Made by a program: the position numbers and the translations under genes. The notes under the pieces were generated by a model. The model ran no database searches and was not told where the DNA came from. It saw nothing but the letters and a program-made list of their open reading frames with translations. From Actinomycetes bacterium (GTDB lineage: Bacteria; Actinomycetota; Thermoleophilia; Gaiellales; Gaiellaceae), in NCBI GenBank assembly GCA_025350775.1, contig JANXXF010000390.1, forward strand, positions 1 through 18,188: a stretch of 18,188 bases of DNA, in the 5' to 3' direction. Shown here piece after piece: positions 1-7,290 of the stretch; the stretch's first letter is position 1, and the number at the start of each line of letters is the position of its first letter.

Positions 1-523
1 GCGCCGCGCGCCAGGCGCGCTCGGCCGCGGCCGTGGCCCGCTCGGCCGCCCAGCGGGCGCGGGCGACCGCCGGGTTGCTGCGGTCGGCCAGATCGACCGC
101 GACGAGATTGGCGGCGCCGCGCGCCGCCGCCTCCGCGAGCAGGGAGCCGGCCAGCGCGTCCCCGCGGACGGTGCGCTTGCCGTGGATCGCGGCGAGTGCC
201 GCCAGCTCTGCCGTCTCGGCGGCGTGCTCGGCGATCGCCAGCGGCGGCCCGGCCGCCGGCACGACGTGCCCAGCAGCGATCGCCGCGCTCACTACCGCCG
301 CATCCTCGTCGGCGAGCCGCAGCAGCTCGGCACGGAGCCCGGCCAGCCGGTCGCCGGCCGCGTTGGCATCGGCCCAGCGCGCGCTCGACACCCGGCAGGC
401 GCCCTCGGCAAGCGCCGCGCCCGTCGCGGCGGCCACTGCCGCGCCCGATCCGGCTCGCGGCCCTGGCCCCGTGGTCGCGAGCTGCGCCAGCAGCTCGCCG
501 ATGCCGAGCCGCTCGATCGACAC
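1..523 (-). CDS. fchA: Cyclodeaminase/methenyl-THF cyclohydrolase family protein (FTCD_C/FchA-like), 3' end cut by window edge
   Basis: Reading the minus strand from GTG at 523-521 gives an open frame to the left edge (about 174 residues, no stop seen). The N-terminus resembles the FTCD C-terminal/FchA family: helix LLAQLAT, then a Gly/Ala-rich segment AGSGAAVAAATGAALAE around residues 24-40 in place of the usual PGGGSAAA. Members convert 5,10-methenyl-THF to 10-formyl-THF or deaminate formimino-THF in the cytoplasm. The start codon shares its G with the TAG stop of fhs (TAGTG), so translation is probably coupled. The fhs neighbour makes 10-formyl-THF, which favours a one-carbon role over histidine breakdown. 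Cyclohydrolase versus cyclodeaminase cannot be decided from this partial sequence. Confidence 0.82.
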   Translation of the reverse strand, partial: MSIERLGIGELLAQLATTGPGPRAGSGAAVAAATGAALAEGACRVSSARWADANAAGDRLAGLRAELLRLADEDAAVVSAAIAAGHVVPAAGPPLAIAEHAAETAELAALAAIHGKRTVRGDALAGSLLAEAAARGAANLVAVDLADRSNPAVARARWAAERATAAAERAWRAA

Positions 524-2184
524 TAGAAGAGCCCGACCGTCTTGCCGTTCTCGTCGATGTCGATGTGCACCGCCGCCGGCTCCTTGCCAAGGCCCGGCAT
601 CGACTGCATGTCGCCGCAGAGCGCGACGAGCCAGCCGGCGCCGGTGTAGGCGCGGATGTCGCGCACGGTCACGGTGAAGCCGGTGGGCGCGCCGAGCTTC
701 GTCGGGTCGTCCGAGAGGGAGAGGTGCGTCTTGGCCATGCAGATCGGCAGCTCGCCGTAGCCTGCGGCCGTGTACTCCTTCAGCCGGGCCTGCGCTGCGG
801 GCAGGAAGGTGACGCCGTCGGCGCCGTACACCGTCGTCGCGATCGCGCGGATCTTCTCCTCGATCGGGGCGCTGTCGGGATACGTGAACTGGAACGACGA
901 CGGCTGCTCGCAGGCCGACAGCACGGCCTCGGCCAGCGCCGTTGCGCCGTCGCCGCCGCGCTCGAAGCCCTCGTTCAGCTCGGCTGCGTGCGCGCCCAGC
1001 TCGAGCCCGAGCCGCCGCACCAGCGCGACCTCCTCGTCGGTGTCGCCGGGGAAGCGGTTCACCGCGACGACGGCCTCCAGGCCGAAGCTCTTGACGATGC
1101 CGATGTGACGGGCCAGATTCGCCGCGCCACGCTCGATCGCCGGCAGGCCGCCGCCGGCCTCGCCGCCGTGGTGCTCCAGCGCCTGTGCCGTCGCCACCAG
1201 CACGATCGCGCTCGGCCGCAGCGCCCCCACGCGGCACACGATGTTGAGGAACTTCTCCATGCCCAGGTCGGAGGCGAAGCCGCCCTCGGTAACCACGATG
1301 TCGCCGAGCTTCAGCGAGACGCGGTCGGCGACGAGGGAGTTGTTGCCGTGCGCGATGTTGGCGAACGGGCCGCAGTGGAGAATCGCCGGCTGACCCTCCA
1401 ACGTCTGCACGAGGTTCGGCTTGATCGCCTCCTTCAGCAGCACCGTCAGCGAGCCGGCCGCGCGCAGCTGCTCGGCGGTGACGGGGGCGCCGCCGTAGGT
1501 CGAGCCCACCGTGATCGCGCCCAGCCGCCGCCGCAGGTCCCGGAGGTCGCGCGCTACCGCCATGATCGCCATCACCTCGGAGGCGGCCGTGATGTCGAAG
1601 CCGGTCTCGCGCGGGATACCGTTGACCTTGCCGCCGAGGCCGAGCACGAGCTGGCGCAGCGAGCGGTCGTTGATGTCCAGGCAGCGCCGCCAGCTGATCG
1701 ACTGGGGGTCGATGCCGAGCGCGTTGCCGTGCAGCAGGTGCGCCTCGAGCATCGCGGCGAGCAGGTTGTTGGCGGCGGTGATCGCGTGGATGTCGCCGGT
1801 GAAGTGGAGGTTCAGATCCTCCATCGGCACGATCTGCGCGTAGCCGCCGCCGGCCGCGCCGCCCTTCACGCCGAACACCGGGCCGAGCGACGCCTCGCGC
1901 AGGCACAGCACCGGGTTGCGGCCGATCTTGCCCAGCCCCTGCGTGAGCGCAACCGACGTCGTCGTCTTACCCTCGCCGCTCTTCGTCGGCGTGATGGCGG
2001 TGACGCAGACGAGCTTGCCGTCGGGCCGGTCGGCGAGCCGCTCGATCACCGACAGGTCGATCTTCCCCTTGAACCGTCCGTACGGCTCCCACTCGTCGTC
2101 GCCGAGGCCGAGCGCGCCGGCGATCTCGGCGACGGGGCGGAGGCGGGCGGCCTGGGCGATCTCGAGGCTGGAAGGCATGGCCAT
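523..2184 (-). CDS. fhs: Formate-tetrahydrofolate ligase (10-formyl-THF synthetase)
   Basis: Makes 10-formyl-THF from formate, THF and ATP in the cytoplasm. From ATG at 2184 it is 553 residues, close to the usual 555-560. The family signature TPTKSGEGKTTT lies at residues 65-76 (phosphate-binding loop), preceded by EPYGRFKGKIDL. Later family segments are present: VKGGAAGGGYAQIVPMEDLN, LHFTGDIHAI, and the C-terminal PGLGKEPAAVHID. The start at 2184 was chosen because AGGA sits about 8 bases upstream and the family usually begins near this point; the frame stays open to a further upstream start at 2271, which would add 29 low-complexity Arg-rich residues. The stop overlaps the next gene, a cyclohydrolase-family protein. 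Identification is secure; whether it works in formate assimilation or formyl-donor supply is not visible. Confidence 0.96.
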   Translation of the reverse strand: MAMPSSLEIAQAARLRPVAEIAGALGLGDDEWEPYGRFKGKIDLSVIERLADRPDGKLVCVTAITPTKSGEGKTTTSVALTQGLGKIGRNPVLCLREASLGPVFGVKGGAAGGGYAQIVPMEDLNLHFTGDIHAITAANNLLAAMLEAHLLHGNALGIDPQSISWRRCLDINDRSLRQLVLGLGGKVNGIPRETGFDITAASEVMAIMAVARDLRDLRRRLGAITVGSTYGGAPVTAEQLRAAGSLTVLLKEAIKPNLVQTLEGQPAILHCGPFANIAHGNNSLVADRVSLKLGDIVVTEGGFASDLGMEKFLNIVCRVGALRPSAIVLVATAQALEHHGGEAGGGLPAIERGAANLARHIGIVKSFGLEAVVAVNRFPGDTDEEVALVRRLGLELGAHAAELNEGFERGGDGATALAEAVLSACEQPSSFQFTYPDSAPIEEKIRAIATTVYGADGVTFLPAAQARLKEYTAAGYGELPICMAKTHLSLSDDPTKLGAPTGFTVTVRDIRAYTGAGWLVALCGDMQSMPGLGKEPAAVHIDIDENGKTVGLF

Positions 2185-2271
2185 GCGCCCGATCCTAGAG
2201 GCTTGATGTGACTTGGCGCGGCACCGGTTGCCGTCCCGGGCGCGGCGCCGTGACGCCCCGTCGTTCCTCAC

Positions 2272-2288
2272 CCGGGCCCCGGGCCCGG
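2272..2288. repeat. Small GC-only inverted repeat
   Basis: CCGGGC at 2272-2277 pairs with GCCCGG at 2283-2288 around a 5-base loop. The surroundings are almost pure G and C. It could be part of a terminator region between dinB and fhs or simply compositional. Confidence 0.3.
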
Positions 2289-2305
2289 CCTCCGGACGCC
2301 GTGAA

Positions 2306-2325
2306 GCCCCGGCTTGGCCCGGGGC
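2306..2325 (-). terminator. Hairpin downstream of dinB, possible terminator
   Basis: A perfect 7-base inverted repeat, GCCCCGG at 2306-2312 and CCGGGGC at 2319-2325, with a 6-base loop, about 50 bases past the dinB stop. On the minus strand only TT follows, so there is no canonical U-tract. High-GC actinobacteria often use such hairpins without U-tracts; the role here is inferred. Confidence 0.35.
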
Positions 2326-2373
2326 AGCTCCGTCAGGGGCGCCAATTCACGTCAAGCCTCCAGTCGCCGCATC

Positions 2374-3423
2374 TCAGCCGAGCGGCAGCTGGCGAAACGG
2401 CTCCAGGCTGGAGACGCTGACCCCGACCAGGCGCAGCGCGCCCGGCCGGTCGCTGAGGGCCCGGTCGAGCAGCGCACAGGCGTGCCCGGCGATCTCGTCG
2501 GCGGTGTCGATGCCGGCGGCCAGCGTGACGGAGCGCGAGCGGATCGAGAAGTCCTGGTAGCGCACCTTTGTGGTGACGGTGCGCGCAGCGTCCCCGCGGA
2601 CGGCGAGCCGCGCCGCCACCCGCGCCGCCATCCGCTGCAGCTCGGCGTAGAGTGTTTCGCGGTCACTGACGTCGCGCTCGAACGTCTCCTCGTGGCCGAT
2701 CGAGATGCGCTCGACCGACGTCTCCAGGGGCCGAGGGTCGATGCCGCGGGCGCGGTCGCGCAGCATCAGGCCCAGCTTGCCGCCGATCAGCGCACCCAGC
2801 GTCGCGCCGTCGAGCGAGGCGAGCGCACCCACAGTGTCGACCCCGGCCGCGCGCAGGCGCTCCTCCGCGCGCGGTCCGATCCCTGGCAGCGTGCGCACGT
2901 CGAGCGGCGCGAGAAAGGCCGCCTCCCGCCCCGGCGGCACCACCGTCAGGCCACCCGGCTTGCGCCGGTCGCTCGCCACCTTCGCCACCACCTTGCAGCT
3001 CGCCACCCCTAGCGAGCACGACAGGCTCGTCGCCGCGCGCACCGCCGCCTGCACCGCCTCGGCGAGCGCGCGCGCCTGCCGAGGGTCGGGATCGACGCTC
3101 GCCAGATCGAGGTAGCCCTCGTCGATGCCGACCTGCTCGACCACCGGGATAATCTCGCGCACGGCCTGCCAAACCGCGTGCGAGTACTCGACGTACAGCG
3201 ACATATGTGGCGGGACGAAGATCACGCCGGGGCACCGGCGGAGCGCCTCGGCGCTGCTCATCGCCGAGCGGATGCCGTAGTGGCGCGCGGCGTAGTTCGC
3301 CGTAGCCACGACGCCCCGGCTCCGGGGGTCACCGCCGACGACGAGCGGCTTGCCACGCAGCGACGGATCCTCCAGCTCCTCGACGGCAGCGAAGAAGGCA
3401 TCGAGATCGAGATGGCTGATCAC
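2374..3423 (-). CDS. dinB: DNA polymerase IV, Y-family translesion polymerase
   Basis: 349 residues from GTG at 3423. The palm motif HLDLDAFFAAVE at residues 4-15 carries the first metal aspartate (D6) and the Phe steric gate (F11). The second catalytic pair is D101-E102, in GIDEGYLDL, where most family members have S(I/L)DEAYLD. The helix-hairpin-helix LPGIGP is at 179-184 and the little-finger domain follows. The last residues are QLPLG, resembling the QLxLF peptide that docks on the sliding clamp, which suggests an intact replisome-associated enzyme. It copies past damaged bases in an error-prone way. Family length is normal. No clear LexA box was seen upstream. It is transcribed away from the response regulators, across a shared 150-base region. 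Confidence 0.94.
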   Translation of the reverse strand: MISHLDLDAFFAAVEELEDPSLRGKPLVVGGDPRSRGVVATANYAARHYGIRSAMSSAEALRRCPGVIFVPPHMSLYVEYSHAVWQAVREIIPVVEQVGIDEGYLDLASVDPDPRQARALAEAVQAAVRAATSLSCSLGVASCKVVAKVASDRRKPGGLTVVPPGREAAFLAPLDVRTLPGIGPRAEERLRAAGVDTVGALASLDGATLGALIGGKLGLMLRDRARGIDPRPLETSVERISIGHEETFERDVSDRETLYAELQRMAARVAARLAVRGDAARTVTTKVRYQDFSIRSRSVTLAAGIDTADEIAGHACALLDRALSDRPGALRLVGVSVSSLEPFRQLPLG

Positions 3424-3575
3424 TCTTGCTGATTACGATTGTTGACAGAACAGGGTATGGTGCCAGCGCACAGGCAGTAATCGCCCCACCGCGGCGGTGG
3501 GGGAAACCTACTCACGGCAGACCGGAGAGGGTCGGCGTGGGCCGCTGCGGCAGCGGTCGGCAGTGGAATCGGTGA
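3424..3575. promoter_or_regulatory. Divergent intergenic region between dinB and the response regulator gene
   Basis: About 150 bases separate the dinB start (minus strand) from the response regulator start (plus strand), so promoters for both should lie here. A TTGACA-like hexamer sits near 3442 on the plus strand, but no -10 element follows at a proper distance. The right part is rich in inverted repeats (see the structured leader). The promoters cannot be placed. Confidence 0.45.
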
Positions 3576-3577
3576 GT
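3484..3577 (+). promoter_or_regulatory. Candidate structured 5' leader of the response regulator mRNA
   Basis: Several complementary segments lie in order. CCCCACCGC (3484-3492) pairs with GCGGTGGGG (3494-3502). GACC (3520-3523) pairs with GGTC (3530-3533). CCGCTG (3542-3547) pairs with CAGCGG (3551-3556). ACTCAC (3510-3515) is the exact complement of GTGAGT (3572-3577), which includes the first two bases of the GTG start at 3576. The last pairing would close a three-way junction around two hairpins and hide the start codon. I compared it by eye with c-di-GMP-I, c-di-AMP, cobalamin, glycine and SAM riboswitch consensuses and found no match. The pairing is seen; the regulatory role is inference. 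Confidence 0.35.
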
Positions 3578-4220
3578 GCAAGTGGCGTCACAACTTAAAG
3601 CCCCCCTGACCTGCATCGTCGCTGACGATCATCCCGCGACGGCCAAGACGGTGTGCGACCTGCTCGAGGAGCACGGGATCGTCGTGGTCGGGCGCGCCCG
3701 CGAGGGCGAGGAGGCTGCCGCCCTGATCGCGCTGCACAAGCCGTCCGTCGCGCTGATCGATCTGCGGATGCCCCGTCTCAATGGGATCGAGGTGACACGT
3801 CGCGCGCAGCGCACGAGCCCAGGCACGGGCATTTTGCTCTACACCGCCTTCGGCGAGGGGACGCTGCTGACGGAGGCGCTGGACGCCGGCGCCCGCGGCT
3901 TCCTGCTGAAGGAGGCGCCGCTCGACGATCTCATTCGGGCCGTCGAGACCGTCTCGGGCGGCGGCCTGTACGTCGACCCGGTGCTAGCCGGCGCGATGGC
4001 AGCCGCCCAGTCGGGCGCCCGCACGCCGACGATCACGCAGCGCGAGCGCGAGGTGCTGCGCCTGCTCTCCGACGGCCACTCGAACGAGGAGATCGGCCGG
4101 AGGCTATTCATCTCCCCGGAGACCGTGCGTACGCATGTCCGCAAGGCGATGGAGAAACTCGACGCCGACACGCGCACGCAGGCGGTCGCCAAGGCCCTTC
4201 GACAGTCGATCATCGCGTGA
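3576..4220 (+). CDS. NarL/FixJ-family response regulator (receiver plus LuxR-type HTH)
   Basis: 214 residues. The receiver domain is about 12-128: acidic pair D17-D18, phosphoacceptor D62 in LIDLRMP, T90 and K112 (the conserved switch Thr and Lys). A LuxR/GerE helix-turn-helix follows at about 151-210, with TQREREVLRLLSDGHSNEEI and SPETVRTHV as the recognition helix. Its probable role is phosphorylation-dependent transcription control. No histidine kinase is present, so it is an orphan here. GTG at 3576 was taken as start, with GGAA about 8 bases upstream; GTG at 3582 is an alternative. The stop overlaps the next receiver gene. Its position beside a glycan and flagellar cluster suggests, but does not prove, control of that cluster. 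Confidence 0.92.
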   Translation: MQVASQLKAPLTCIVADDHPATAKTVCDLLEEHGIVVVGRAREGEEAAALIALHKPSVALIDLRMPRLNGIEVTRRAQRTSPGTGILLYTAFGEGTLLTEALDAGARGFLLKEAPLDDLIRAVETVSGGGLYVDPVLAGAMAAAQSGARTPTITQREREVLRLLSDGHSNEEIGRRLFISPETVRTHVRKAMEKLDADTRTQAVAKALRQSIIA

Positions 4221-4627
4221 CCGTGGCCGGCCGGCTCGCTGCGACGCTGGCCCCCCCGCGGGTGCGCCCCCTGGTCGTGCTCGTCGTTGACGACGAGCCG
4301 GTCGTCCGTCACATCGAGCGCGAGGTACTCGAGCAGGCCGGCCACATCGTCGTGGAGGCAGCCTCCGCCGGCGAGGCGCTCGAGGCAGCCGGCGACGGTC
4401 GCAGCACGGTCGACGTGCTGGTCACCGACATCACGTTGCCAGGCCTGCAAGGCCCCGAGTTGGCGGGGCGGCTGCTGGCGCGGCGTCCCAAGCTCGGCGT
4501 GGTCTTCACCTCGGGGTACGACGCCGGCTGGCTGCCCGTCGGCCAGTTCCCGGGCTCGGTGTTCCTGCAGAAGCCATTCACGGTCGACGAGCTCGCGGCC
4601 GCGGTCGACATCGTCGCCGCCCGCTAG
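4217..4627 (+). CDS. Stand-alone receiver-domain (CheY-like) response regulator
   Basis: 136 residues from GTG at 4217, which overlaps the stop of the upstream regulator (GTGA). The receiver spans about residues 19-134: D25-D26 metal site in VLVVDDEP, phosphoacceptor D71 in VTDITLPG, T98-S99 in FTSGYD, and K119 in LQKPFT. There is no output domain. The sequence style (VFTSGYD, FLQKPF) is like receivers attached to hybrid histidine kinases. It could act as a phosphate sink or relay for the NarL-type partner, or bind a target protein such as the flagellar switch; neither can be shown here. GTG at 4223 is an alternative start. Confidence 0.88.
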   Translation: MTVAGRLAATLAPPRVRPLVVLVVDDEPVVRHIEREVLEQAGHIVVEAASAGEALEAAGDGRSTVDVLVTDITLPGLQGPELAGRLLARRPKLGVVFTSGYDAGWLPVGQFPGSVFLQKPFTVDELAAAVDIVAAR

Positions 4628-4659
4628 GGCGACCACCACCCACAGCTGCTCGTAACCGC

Positions 4660-4686
4660 TCAAGTCCGGCGCGCAGCCGACGAATA
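4660..4686 (+). promoter_or_regulatory. Weak sigma-28-like promoter before the methyltransferase gene
   Basis: TCAA at 4660-4663 is followed after 15 bases by GACGAATA (4679-4686), and after 12 bases by GCCGACGA (4676-4683). The first has the right spacing but a poor -10; the second has a better -10 but a short spacer. It lies about 40 bases before the ATG at 4725. Called mainly because better copies occur at 6171, 12354 and 14212. Confidence 0.3.
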
Positions 4687-4724
4687 CGGGTGCGTCCCCG
4701 TCTCCCCCCCCAGGAGAGCCTGCA

Positions 4725-6125
4725 ATGAGCAGCGAGTCCCGCCCTCGCACGGCCTATCTCGGCGATCACCGGATGCTGACCCGCACCGCGCACGGCCATG
4801 CGATCTTCGTCGATACGCGCGACCTCCGCGACGGCCCGCAGCTGCTGCTCGACGGGGCGGGCTTCGGCGAGCTGACCCTGCTCAGCGGCGAACTCGTGGG
4901 CGAGGGCGGGCGGCCCGAGGCGCTCCCTGTGCCGGTCGAGCCGATCACCGTGCTCGCGTTCGCGGACGAGCTGCTCCTGTTTCCCGATCTGCTCACTGCG
5001 TTCACGTCGACGTACTCGGGCAAGCCGGCGACGCTCGTCGTGCTCGGCATCGACTGGGAGCAGCACGCGCTCGATGGGCGGCTCGACGCGCTCGGCGCGC
5101 CCGCCCGACTTTCCCGGCAGGGCCTCGACCTCGTCGCCGTGGCCGCGCCTGCCGGTGGCCCCGCCGAGCAGGACATCGCCGAGCTCGTCGACGTCGTGTT
5201 CACGCACCGCCCGGTGCCCGGCGCGTTTCGCTTTCTCATGGTCGTCGACCCGGCCACGACGGGCGAGCAGCGGCTCTCGGTGCTCTCACCCGACCCGGTC
5301 GGGCCACTGCTGCCGCTCTACGAGGAGCTGCCTGGCCGCCAGCGCTCGCGCCTCTGTAACGAGGAGCAGCTCCTCACCGAGGACTACGCGTTCTGGTGCG
5401 GCGAGTTCGGCCAGCAGCCGGCCAGGCATCGCAAGCAGTGGGAGTACGTCTTCATCTGCAAGGTGCTGCACGAGCGCGGCCTGCTCGCGCCGGGCCGCCG
5501 CGGCATCGGCTTCGGTGTCGGCTCCGAGCCGCTGCCCGCTCTGTTCGCCCGCTACGGCAGCGAGGTCGTCGCCAGCGACCTCGGCCTCGACGCGGCGGTC
5601 GCGTCCGGCTGGCAGAACGGGAACCAGCACGCGCAGGGGATCGACCAGCTCAACAAGCTCGGCCTCTGCCCGCCCGACGAGTTCCGCCGGCGCGTGTCGT
5701 TCCGGGTCGAGGACATGAACGCCATCTCGCCCGATCTGCATGGCGGCTTCGACTTCACCTGGTCGTCGTGCTGCTTCGAGCATCTCGGCTCGATCGAGCA
5801 CGGCCTGCGTTTCGTCGAGGAGTCGCTGAAGCTGCTGAAGCCCGGCGGCATCGCCGTGCACACCACCGAGTTCAACTTGTCGTCGAACGATGACACCGTG
5901 TTCGAGGGCGGCTGCGTGATCTTCCGCCGCCGCGACATCGACCGGCTCGCCCAGCGTGTCACCGCGCAGGGCCACCGGATCTGCCTCGACTACACCGAGG
6001 GCACCCTGCCCGGCGATCTCCACGTCGACGTGCCGCCGTACACGCAGAGCCCGCACCTGCGGCTGCTGCTGCAGGGCTTCGTCAGCACCTCCATCGGCCT
6101 CGTCGTGCAGAAGGCGCCCGCCTGA
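4725..6125 (+). CDS. Two-part SAM-dependent methyltransferase
   Basis: 466 residues; ATG at 4725 has AGGAGA 7 bases upstream. The C-terminal half (about 235-465) is a class I methyltransferase fold: glycine motif GFGVGSEP at 262-269, acidic strand end VVASDL at 281-286, then FDFTWSSCCFEHL at 342-354 and LKLLKPGGIAVH at 368-379. The first 200 residues begin YLGDHRMLTRTAHGHAIFVD followed by TRDL and LLLDG, which resembles the head segment found in front of many FkbM-type methyltransferases; the rest of this half is unassigned. The gene lies upstream of the sugar dehydratase and glycosyltransferases, so methylation of a sugar in a surface or flagellar glycan is the likeliest job. Substrate is not known. 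Confidence 0.8.
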   Translation: MSSESRPRTAYLGDHRMLTRTAHGHAIFVDTRDLRDGPQLLLDGAGFGELTLLSGELVGEGGRPEALPVPVEPITVLAFADELLLFPDLLTAFTSTYSGKPATLVVLGIDWEQHALDGRLDALGAPARLSRQGLDLVAVAAPAGGPAEQDIAELVDVVFTHRPVPGAFRFLMVVDPATTGEQRLSVLSPDPVGPLLPLYEELPGRQRSRLCNEEQLLTEDYAFWCGEFGQQPARHRKQWEYVFICKVLHERGLLAPGRRGIGFGVGSEPLPALFARYGSEVVASDLGLDAAVASGWQNGNQHAQGIDQLNKLGLCPPDEFRRRVSFRVEDMNAISPDLHGGFDFTWSSCCFEHLGSIEHGLRFVEESLKLLKPGGIAVHTTEFNLSSNDDTVFEGGCVIFRRRDIDRLAQRVTAQGHRICLDYTEGTLPGDLHVDVPPYTQSPHLRLLLQGFVSTSIGLVVQKAPA

Positions 6126-6129
6126 TGCC

Positions 6130-6171
6130 GTGCCTGTGCCCGTTCGCGTGCCCGTGCCCGTGCCCGCGCCT
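6130..6171. repeat. Hexanucleotide tandem repeat (GTGCCC)n, imperfect
   Basis: Seven consecutive 6-base units of the form GTGCCC run from 6130 to 6171. Four are exact (6136, 6148, 6154 and 6160) and the others differ by one to three bases. The array starts 5 bases after the methyltransferase stop and its last base is the first base of the TAAA element of the promoter candidate at 6171. It lies outside the genes as called. Confidence 0.7.
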
Positions 6172-6198
6172 AAAGGCCCGTGCCTACGCGTCGATCAA
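6171..6198 (+). promoter_or_regulatory. Sigma-28 (FliA/SigD/WhiG-type) promoter candidate before gmd
   Basis: TAAA at 6171-6174, a 15-base spacer, then GTCGATCA at 6190-6197. The family consensus is TAAA-N15-GCCGATAA, so the -35 and spacing are exact and the -10 differs at two positions. The gmd start is about 70 bases further on. Supported by matching sites before flaG and fliS. Confidence 0.6.
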
Positions 6199-6267
6199 CC
6201 CGGTGTCGTCGATCCGCCTGAGCACCCGGCCTCCCCAGCCGCGGTGCGGAAAGGACCGTCCCCAGTA

Positions 6268-7284
<1,017 letters not shown>

Positions 7285-7290
7285 GCCGTC

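Larger units (their letters stand above)
2185..2373. other. Gene-free gap between dinB and fhs
   Basis: A 189-base gap between two minus-strand genes. It is very G+C-rich and holds two inverted repeats, described separately, plus the AGGA ribosome-binding site of fhs next to its start. I saw no convincing promoter and no small coding region. Frames open across it are continuations of shadow frames. Confidence 0.6.

Noticed and set aside
196..2211. Plus-strand open frame of 671 codons over fhs
   Set aside because: Shadow of the minus-strand fhs gene; low-complexity His/Arg/Ala composition and no recognisable motif.
3442..3447. TTGACA hexamer as a -35 for the response regulator gene
   Set aside because: No -10 hexamer is found 16-18 bases downstream.
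3424..3575. Known riboswitch classes (c-di-GMP, c-di-AMP, cobalamin, glycine, SAM)
   Set aside because: The conserved core bases of each class, as I recall them, are missing, so only an unassigned structured leader is reported.
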